Positions 56,118 to 64,000 of a DNA stretch of 64,000 nt are shown piece after piece. The stretch covers positions 7,500,916-7,564,915 of the forward strand of contig OY811981.1 in the NCBI GenBank assembly GCA_963681505.1, given 5' to 3'. The notes under the pieces were generated by a model. That model had not been told where the DNA came from and searched no databases. It saw nothing but the letters and a program-made list of their open reading frames with translations. Numbering within the stretch: position 1 is the stretch's first letter; every line of letters starts with the position of its first letter. Position numbers and translations under genes: made by a program. Source of the DNA: Eunapius fragilis. Its lineage: Eukaryota > Porifera > Demospongiae > Spongillida > Spongillidae.

Positions 56118-58089
56118 CTTTATGCCTTTACCGCTGAAACTCAAAGGGTCATAGGAAAATTGGAACATAAGTGGGGGGTAGCTGGAGGGAGGTGAGGGCT
56201 GGTATTCTGCTCTGGTCTGGTTGGTGTTGGAGTGAGAGTGGCCTTGGGGGACTTTATGACTGGTGCGGGGTAGTCTGAGTGGTCTGGTACCTACATGTAT
56301 CTAGACCTAGTTGTAAAATTCACATTTTCACACCATAAAAAAAACTATGTCATTATGGGCCCCCCCCCCCGGTAAAAATCTTGCAGGATAGAAATACAAC
56401 CAATGCACTCATAGCAATCATACTCTACATGTCTCTTGAGGTATTCTGATCACCTGTTAGAGTGACATATCCACTACAAGAATAAATATAAACATGAAAG
56501 CAATCAGTTGCATGCACTGATTGGTCTCTAGCCTTTTCAACCATTCACCATGTGGCACCCCACTACGCCCACATACATGTATCTAGCTCCCATGCTACTG
56601 GTACATATGTAGTTAATTAACATCCACTTTAAATTATGCAGTTAGTAACTCTCATATAGGATTTGACCCCGATCATGAATGTCATTTAAAAAACGGGACT
56701 CGCTTCTAACGGGACTTCTATGAATCGGTTCGCTTAGCTAGTTGTCGGTATCGAACAAGAAGTCAAAAGAGAGCCGTTTCATGTTTGTTTGATGTTGCAA
56801 TACCGTGTGGTTCAAAAGAACAAAAGGAATCCTGTTTTTCCTCGTTCCCAGACGGAATAGCGCCATTTTTTTTCTTCTTCTTCCTTTATTTGTAAAGAAC
56901 TCGAGGTAAGAACCGTTTCAAAGGACGCAAATGGTGCCAATATGTTCAGAATTTCAAGCGGTAGCGCCCTTTTGAGTCAGATACACGTGAATCGTATTGG
57001 ACCTTGAACCGATGACATAAATACAGATGTTGATAACTTTACTGGGGGAAAAACTCGACACAGGAGCCGTTTCAAAGAATATCAATGGTATCAGTAGGTT
57101 CAGAATTTCAAGTTATATCGTACAAGTGAGTATGTTCATGGGGATCGCTTGTTACAGTAGTTCTGGCTAGAAATGGTGTGTTTCAAGCCATACGGCCATA
57201 GCTGTAATTATTAAGCCATTCATTATTTAGTTGAGCGTTAAATAGGACATAAAGGAAGAGAGCAAAGCTAAGGTCCGAGAATGATATCAGCGGAACCCCG
57301 AGCCTAAACTATCTTTAAAGAGGCAACGGTGCAGCGAAAATTCAGCGGCCATGTAGGCCTAGAGTACAGAACGTAGGGACGATTCTATCGCTTCCGCTTC
57401 TGCGAAAAGAATGTGATTTCCAAGAACGATCGATAGCTGAACATGCTGCAGGGGAAAAAATTGCTAAAAGCCCAAAGGTACGTTCGAATTCGACTGAGTG
57501 ATATACTTTGTATGTGTATGTGTGGTTTATATACTTTACATGTGTATGCGTTGTATGGTTTGGTGATGCGTGCATTATCAGGCTTGTGTATCCACGTGAC
57601 TGAGAGGTCACATAACTTGTGTATAAATGTTCTGTGTAGCTGTACATCTACATACGCAACATTGTTATTGTGCCTGACTGTCACTGGGTATGGTAAAACG
57701 AACAAGCTTTCACATTGATGATACTCAGTACTCTTACAAGATAATAAAATTAAAATCTACATGTACTGCTATCCTATGTAAACAGCACAAAAGGAGGTCA
57801 GTTCATTTTAGTTGTGAAAACTCAAAGCCTGACCTTGCCCTTCAATAAATATTCATTAGGTGAAGATGTAACAGTTTTCATATGGCTTCTGTTTGTAGCG
57901 CTTTTTTGAGAAATCATATAGCATACTGGTGGAATATAAAAGTAGCCTTGAGCTAAATAATATCCACCCATGGTTAGCACAAGAGATCTGTACTAGATCT
58001 GCACATGCAGCTGTTAGTGAAGCTAGTGCAGGTGCATTGCACAAAAAAAGCAGGTGAATTTTTATGTAATATTTGTGCTATTGATGCAA
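56118..58089. other. Gene-poor DNA
   Basis: Contains a poly-C run at about 56362 and otherwise unique sequence. Short open frames at 57342-57718 overlap on both strands and show no family features. Nothing supported. Confidence 0.45.
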
Positions 58090-59757
58090 TTAAAATGCGG
58101 ATTGTGACATTCTAGCTGCTAGTTCAGAGTATGTTGCCTCTTACAACCACACAATGCAGCTTGGTGCTATACCAGTAGACCTGAATGATAGGTGTATAAT
58201 AGCGGACGAGATAGGTGACAGGCATCATAACCGCATGCGTCCACTAAAATGGAAATGCACAAATGAGTGTCGGCTGCTCACTAATAGAAGTTGTATTGGG
58301 GACAAAGGTACTATTTCAAAAATGCATAGAAGATGTTTGAGGTGGGCTGGACAGGTGCATTATGATAGCATTTTGCAATCAGACTCGCACTTTAGTGAGT
58401 GGTGTGAAGGTACCCTATTTCCTTTGAGTTCTCAACATGCTCCAGTTTCACATACTACTACTACCCGCACTCCTCCCCTATCCTACTCCTCCCCCTCCCC
58501 TTACCTACCACTACCCTACTCCTCCCCTTACCTACCACTACCCACACTCCTTCCCTTTCCTGTCACTATGCCTACTACTACCCCTACGCCTCCCCCTCCT
58601 ACCCTATTCCTCCCCTCCTACCCTATTCCTCCCCTCCTACCCTATTCCTCCCCTCCTACCCTATTCCTCCCCTCCTACCCTATTCCTCCCCTCCTACCCT
58701 ATTCCTCCCCTCCTACCCTATTCCTCCCCTCCTACCCTATTCCTCCCCTCCTACCCTATTCCTCCCCTCCTACCCTATTCCTCCCCTCCTACCCTATTCC
58801 TCCCCTCCTACCCTATTCCTCCCCCTCCCCCTACTCCTCCCCTCCTACCCCTACTCCTCTCTCCTACCCCTACTCCTCTCTCCTACCCCTACTCCTCCCC
58901 TCCTACCTCTACTCCTCCCCTCCTACCCTATTCCTCCCCCTCCCCCTGCTCCTCGCCTCCTACGGGCCTATTCCTCCCCCTCCCCCTGCTCCTCGCCTCC
59001 TACCCTACTCCTCCCCTCCTACCCCTACTCCTCCCCGCCTACTCCTCCCTCCTACCCCTACTCCTCCCCTCCTACCCCTACTCCTCCCCTCCTACCCCTA
59101 CTCCTCCCCTCCTACCCCTACTCCTCCCCTCCTACCCCTACTCCTCACCTCCTACCCCTACTCCTCCCCTCCTACCCCTATTCCTCCCCTCCTACCCCTA
59201 CTCCTCCCCTCCTGCCCCTACTCCTCCCCTCCTACCCCTACTCCTCCCCTCCTACCCCTACTCCTCCCCTCCTACCCCTACTCCTCCCCTCCTACCCCTA
59301 CTCCTCCCCTCTAACCCTTACTCCTCCCTCCTACCCCTACTCCTGCCACTCGTACCCCTACTCCTCCCCTCCTAATTCTACTCCTCCCCTCTAACCTTTA
59401 CTCCTCCCCTCTACCCCTACTCCTGCCACTCCTCGCCTCTACCCCTACTCCTCCCTCACCTCCCTCCTACCCCTACTACTCCCCTTATACATACTTACAA
59501 CTTCTATTTTACCAATAATGAGCAGCCAACACTCGTTTGCACATTTCCATTTTAGTAGATGCATTCTATCATGCCTATATGCTCTGCCACTACACACCTA
59601 CCATTAAACAAAACATGGGAGACATTATCTGAAGTCCAAGTCAGTGAAACAGAAATTTTTATATTGCCTGACCCTGAGCTGTTCATAATTTTGAACAACG
59701 TTCCAGCTAAAATTCAGGGTGTGGGGCAAACATTGGTTGACGTAATGCCTTAATGTT
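58090..59757 (+). pseudogene. Second Helitron protein fragment (DUF6570 region), split by a minisatellite
   Basis: 58090-58440 reads ILAASSEYVASYNHTMQLGA, IPVDLNDRCIIADEIGDRHH, NRMRPLKWKCTNECRLLTN, the same segment as 22316-22200 in the first Helitron copy. After the 1 kb minisatellite, 59590-59757 reads LPLNKTWETLSEVQVSETEI, FILPDPELFIILNNVPAKIQ, GVGQTLVDV, matching 21330-21140 of the first copy. The order is the same, so the minisatellite replaced or expanded within the ~280 residues expected between. No Rep or helicase motifs follow. Orientation is opposite to the first copy. Confidence 0.75.
58440..59480. repeat. Pyrimidine-rich minisatellite, 19-bp then 20-bp units
   Basis: 58600-58815 uses a 19-bp unit (CCTACCCTATTCCTCCCCT). 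From about 58830 it uses a 20-bp unit (CCTACCCCTACTCCTCCCCT), with shorter variants at the edges. The plus strand is almost purely C/T over about 1 kb. The long proline/serine/tyrosine open frames through it are by-products. Confidence 0.9.
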
Positions 59758-60346
59758 AGCCATACAAGAAATAAATTAGTTGTATTAAAATCTGGATGAT
59801 CGATCTCTAAATGATTGAGCAGAGGTCAGATGTGTGATTGTTGATATCATACAGTAGGTATGGCTTCAATAAAAACAGTTTTGATGGGCACATGCATTGT
59901 AGCTGCTTGTGAAGGACCCTGCTTGTTAAGTACAGTTAAGCATGCTGAGTGTATCGTCTGGTGCATGGGGTGAGGTGAAGTTGAGTTGACACAGATCACT
60001 TTAATTTGCAGAATACTGTAATGAAGGAAGAGATGACTCGATGGACACACCTGTTACTGTCATATGAAGAAGAAAACAGACTTATATGAGAAGATAAAGT
60101 TTCGCTGGTATCACTACTTTTATATTAACACTGAGTAACATTGTTGATAGACTAAACAATATTTATCATCCATGGCTGAGTTAGTACTATATAAATGATA
60201 TTCTATATACCAGTAGCATATGTGATCAATGTAAATATGTCTGTTGCAACATGAGTTATGAAATTCAGTTAATATATTATTTAAATTGTATCAGTATGAC
60301 TTTTTGAAAGCATATATGCATACAATTATGAATAAAAAGCAATGAA
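59758..60346. other. Gene-poor DNA
   Basis: AT-rich with no supported exon or repeat structure. Confidence 0.45.
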
Positions 60347-60631
60347 ACAAGTATATAAAAACATTCTCTGAGAAAGTTGGTGGTATATAGGATTTGAAGG
60401 CAATAGTGGTGTAAAAAGGAAGGGAACAAGGGTCTAATAATAAGGGAAAATGTAATAGTCCTATATTTAGCACACAAATAACATACATGTAATATCCTAG
60501 AAATGTGCTAAATATAGGACTATTCCATTTTCCCTTATTTTTAGACCCTTGTTCCCTTCCTTTTTACACCACTATTGCCTTCAAATCCTATATACCACCA
60601 ACTTTCTCAGAGAATGTTTTTATATACTTGT
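60347..60631. mobile_element. Palindromic MITE, 285 bp
   Basis: Starts ACAAGTATATAAAAACATTC and ends with its reverse complement; the arms are about 120 bp. The arm carries GAGAAAGTTGGTGGTATATA, GGATTTGAAGGCAATAG and GTAAAAAGGAAGGGAACAAG, homologous to the elements at 17714 and 30960. Confidence 0.9.
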
Positions 60632-60816
60632 ATCACTAAAGCTTACATGTTTTACAATTACCATGTACATGTAATGAATTTATAATGAGTACATCTACAT
60701 ACATGAATACCCACATGGATATGCATGTATTCACATGTCATTTACATTTGTATGTATTGGTTCAGTGATTCAATTACATGTATGAGGTAAAAGATTAGAA
60801 AGGGTTGGATGTTTTG

Positions 60817-60922
60817 GATCTGAAGTAGTAGAAGACTTGTGGTAGGGGTACCGATACATGTGTCATTCAAAACAGAATGAGGCTCTAACCCCTACCTCTA
60901 GTCTTCTGCTACTTCGGACCCC
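60817..60922. repeat. Short foldback
   Basis: GGATCTGAAGTAGTAGAAGA CTTGTGGTAGGGGT pairs with ACCCCTACCTCTAGTCTTCT GCTACTTCGGACC around a loop of about 40 bases. It is probably a small MITE. Confidence 0.7.
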
Positions 60923-61394
60923 GCCCTCCCCCCCCTCCGTTACAACAAAGCCAACCTGTTCTAATTTTGTAGTTTACCTAAGATACACTTTTGCCTTTTG
61001 CTTATGTACTACAGGGCCCACTAGGAATGAATAAATACATGACAGAAACATATGGTCCAGTGTCAGGGTAAGCTGAACTGGTGCAGAATTTGTATGCAAT
61101 ATATACAAGCACATGTATATGCTTATGTGTACTGAATTTATAAATACTTTGCACTACTACACTGTATACTATTAATTCTTGTTACAAGTACCCATCTATA
61201 CAAGCAGAACATTTGGGAAGAAACGTAATGTTTAATTGCATGATCAGTTGCAATGTATGACTGTGCTTTTTTAGTAACTAATAAATTCTTTTTAATAAAA
61301 CAAAACTGAAGTGTATGGAAAATTTAAACCCTCGATACTCATTGCAATGCTATTTACTTTTAGATAGAACCATTCTACTGCCATGTAGCCTACC
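60923..61394. other. Gene-poor DNA
   Basis: No supported feature; downstream flank of the BEN gene. Confidence 0.4.
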
Positions 61395-61540
61395 CGACGA
61401 ATAATTTACGCGTTATAACGCGGTACAAAGCTCATTAATTTGGGCGTTATACCGCGCGGTTAACGCGTTGATAACGCCCCATTTTCACGCGGTATAACGC
61501 GCAACGCGTTATAACACGTTACACGTTATAACGCGTTGCC
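61395..61540. repeat. Cluster of CpG-rich palindromes
   Basis: ACGCGTTATAACGCGGTA, GGCGTTATACCGCGCGGTTA ACGCGTTGATAACGCC, CGCGGTATAACGCGCAACGC GTTATAACACG and GTTATAACGCGTTG follow each other in about 145 bases. All are variants of (A)ACGCGTTATAACGCGT. The segment is strikingly CpG-dense against AT-rich flanks. It could be a MITE core or a protein-binding cluster; no end structure is seen. Confidence 0.75.
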
Positions 61541-61683
61541 TGAACTCTAGTATTAATTTTAATTTTCATAATAATTTTATTTACATAATTACTTTAATTT
61601 GCTAAGTGAAAGTGTGATTTTTTTTGAACTTTGAAACATACTGCAGGTACAAGCACTGCATGAAGCTGCACACTAGCTACCAG

Positions 61684-62728
61684 TCACATCAGTAGGTGCT
61701 CTCCATCTGCCTCATCTCCAGAGTCGATGTCCCTGGCCACAACAGTACGGCCCTGCACTCCACCATTAGCCTGATCTTCTCCAGAGTCACCAACCAGAAC
61801 AGTGCGGCCATGTACTCCACCATCAGCATCATCTACAGACTCCCCAGTAGGGCCTTTTGTCACTGACTCCTGCATACATAGTAGTTTGTAATGTTTATAG
61901 CACATGTAGTAAACAACTCACTTTACATTGCCTTTTCTTTTGCTTATTTCTTAGGCTCCTGCACTTTGAATTCATGTTTATGTGGAGTATCTTCTGCCAT
62001 TGTTCCTCCCCAATGTGGGGAAATTTGTACTTGATGTGCCCTGATATTACAAATAGTAACAATATGTCTTATTCTATCAATAGAATGAATCTTACTTTGA
62101 ATTCCACTAATGATGTTGGGATTGAGGAGCTGTCGGGATGGTGCTGGTGTGCAATTGCTGCTGGCCATCTCTTGCTCCGTGAAAAAGACACACATCAATG
62201 CAAGTGCCAGTTTGGCTGGATTGTCCGACACCACCTCAGCAGCAAGGACCTTCTTTGCATCACCTCCTGGTACCCACACCTTCTTGCCATTAGGATCCCC
62301 CAGCCAGCATCCTACATGTGAAACAATAAAAACTTTAAACAACCTGCACATTCCAGTGTGATTGATGTGCATAACCGTTGATCCTACTCTTAGATGCATG
62401 GACAGAGTCTATAAAAATAAATAAAACAAATACAAAAGTAGCACACGTAACACTAAATAAACAATGTGTACCTGATCCACATTGTGATGATGATTCAGCG
62501 AATGAATCTGTTGATTCCACCTGAGCTCTGCTGATTCGTAGTAAGTAGGTAACCTGACTCTGCAGACATGACACTTGTGCCTTGAGCTGCATGATGTCAA
62601 CCTAGATGTATGCAGATACACCTTACTACACAATGTACAATAACACATCAATCATGCATGCAGCATACCTTCATTTCATCCAAAATCAATGCTGATGATT
62701 TCTGAAACACTTAACGTGAGTAAATATT

Positions 62729-62781
<53 letters not shown>

Positions 62782-63317
62782 CACAAGTACCTTGACCGGA
62801 GTTCCTGTATGTCCTTTCAGACCAGTCTGGTGACCCGCAAGAACTTCCACCAAAAACTGGCCATTCTGGGGAGCCCAATACACTGTCCTATATGTATATG
62901 ATGAAAGCTTAGTTACATACATTTGAAGATTAATGAGGACCCACATTGTCAGACCAAGACCTCTTCTTTTGCACAGTTCTCTCCTGCATGGAAAGTATTT
63001 TTATATGGTTGTGTGAAGAAGAATGTTTTACAAGTAAACTTTGATTACCAAATCACTGCCTTCATTGTATACCGATGTTGCTGATTCATCCTACATGTAT
63101 ATGGATGGAATAGAGCATAAAACATGGAATACAAAATCATAGCCAATCACTTGTTGAGAAAGTTGATTTAAAACCTGTGCACTTTTTTTCATTGCTTCAT
63201 CCAATCGCGACCTTTTTCGTTTAGCATCCTGTTACAAAAATACTATCCAGATGATTGCATGAAAATCATTACAACTTACTGCTGTGCGTTGAGCCAGACA
63301 GTTTGTTGCTTGACTCA
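61684..63317 (-). CDS. BEN-domain protein, ten exons (5' end not found)
   Basis: Exons, all in phase: 63317-63280, 63228-63151, 63090-63049, 62983-62941, 62882-62791, 62701-62669, 62601-62472, 62311-62096, 62040-61922, 61869-61684 (TGA). Introns are 51-215 bp with GT-AG borders. Order of parts: SQATNCLAQRTA; a basic KRKRSRLDEAMKKSAQ likely nuclear signal; acidic DESATSVYNEGSDL; VQKKRSWSDN; VYWAPQNGQFLVEVLAG; a coiled coil (MQLKAQVSCLQSQVTYLLRI). Then comes the BEN domain over two exons: KKVWVPGGDAKKVLAAEVVS, PAKLALALMCVFFTEQEMAS, LLNPNIISGIQ, then YKFPHIGEEQWQKILHINMN and SKCRSLRNK. An acidic tail follows (GRTVLVGDSGEDQ/GRTVVARDIDSGD repeat). BEN proteins act in transcription and chromatin. 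The first exon found enters in phase 1, so the start lies upstream of 63317. Confidence 0.75.
62732..62775. repeat. (TA)n microsatellite
   Basis: About 22 TA units within the BEN gene intron between exons 62882-62791 and 62701-62669. Length is likely polymorphic. Confidence 0.95.
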
Positions 63318-64000
63318 CTAAATGAAAGGAATTACACTCAGGGAATAATTTAACCGGTATCGAATCGCATTTTGCGATGTCATTTTGACTAGATGCGAAG
63401 CAACTTTAAAAGTTTGTCGCAGAAAACTGCGATGCGAAGTTTGAATGTTTCAAACATGTACTATAGCTTGCAGACAGCAAATACATGCCACGCGAAGCGT
63501 CTAATATAATATCTATGTGCACGAAGCGAGAAACGATCGATAAGGAGAGCGAACATGTACGATACATGTAATTATTCATTGGTGTGATTGTTTACTCGCG
63601 TGATCACGCAAATGACTGCACAAGTCTAAAGGTGGTCTAAAGTTGTAGTTCCAGGAACAATTTATTTATGCCTTTAATAGGCGTATATAATAGTTTTTAT
63701 GTGTATCTATATACATCTACCATTCATTGTGAACATTCATTGCAATAACATGTACTGCACATTTATGTCATGAATTCTAAATGATCTAAAATTTTATGCT
63801 ACATCACTGCCTACATGTACAGTACTTGAATAGTTAGTATCACACATCTCCACCCCGAAAAAAAAATAGCTATACAACTGAAACAGTTGCTAATCAACTT
63901 AGACTTTGAATAGCAAAATTGCTATGCAATTTTTACAAAGTAAATTATTCCCTGACACTCCTGAACAATATGATACATTTTAAAAGACCAATCAATTACA
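63318..64000. other. Upstream region of the BEN gene
   Basis: No additional exon could be supported. 63420-63560 has repeated GCGAAG-type words (GATGCGAAG, ACGCGAAGCG, CACGAAGCGAG). The missing 5' exon(s) and promoter may lie here or beyond the window. Confidence 0.4.

Noticed and set aside
58437..59375. Long proline/serine/leucine open frames
   Set aside because: Produced by the C/T-rich minisatellite; only the first ~95 codons of the 58154 frame show Helitron homology.

Overview
This looks like a piece of a metazoan nuclear genome, most likely a marine sponge or another early-branching marine invertebrate. Real genes are split by short GT-AG introns (52 to 160 bp where I could phase them). 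The protein families (BEN-like proteins, DUF6570-type Helitron proteins, ISL2EU, ZMYM1-like hAT, an REase-kinase protein) fit such genomes, and the motif ACATGTA is scattered everywhere. The species assignment is inference. I saw no bacterial operon, rRNA, tRNA or CRISPR array.

Layout. 1-16 kb: intron-like DNA holding a 5.03 kb Tc1/mariner-type element (2125-7152) that carries a transposase remnant and, on the other strand, a spliced gene for a repeat-rich protein with a BEN-like C-terminus. Next come a proline/alanine-repeat protein (8.1-8.6 kb) and a hAT element with intact ends and an 8-bp target duplication (9742-12471). 16-36 kb: phase-compatible exons on the plus strand (16.7, 26.1, 29.7, 32.7 and 34.0 kb) encode coiled coils followed by a 562-residue REase-like plus protein-kinase module. 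Possible 5' exons reach back to 1302. The intervening introns hold a decayed Helitron broken by a hAT MITE, a giant foldback element, and several palindromic or TA-flanked MITEs.

36-45 kb: a RecQ-like helicase fragment inside an inverted-repeat element, then a ~170-bp satellite. The satellite is broken by a 1.37 kb hAT-like insertion and recurs inverted on the far side of a TATA-driven, multi-exon gene with acidic repeats and an Ulp1-like protease domain. 46.6-50.2 kb: an ISL2EU-type DNA transposon with matching ends, a YqaJ nuclease-PHD gene and a convergent DDE transposase gene. 50.4-52.3 kb: a damaged RING gene resembling RAG1-N-terminus-like proteins, with a 22-bp minisatellite. 53-61 kb: mostly gene-poor DNA with MITEs and a second Helitron fragment split by a 1 kb pyrimidine-rich minisatellite. 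61.7-63.3 kb: a well-phased ten-exon BEN-domain gene on the minus strand.

How it works together: most of the window is mobile DNA, much of it nested. The likely host genes are the REase-kinase gene, the BEN gene at the right end and possibly the Ulp1-like gene. Coding minisatellites with periods divisible by three recur in unrelated genes.
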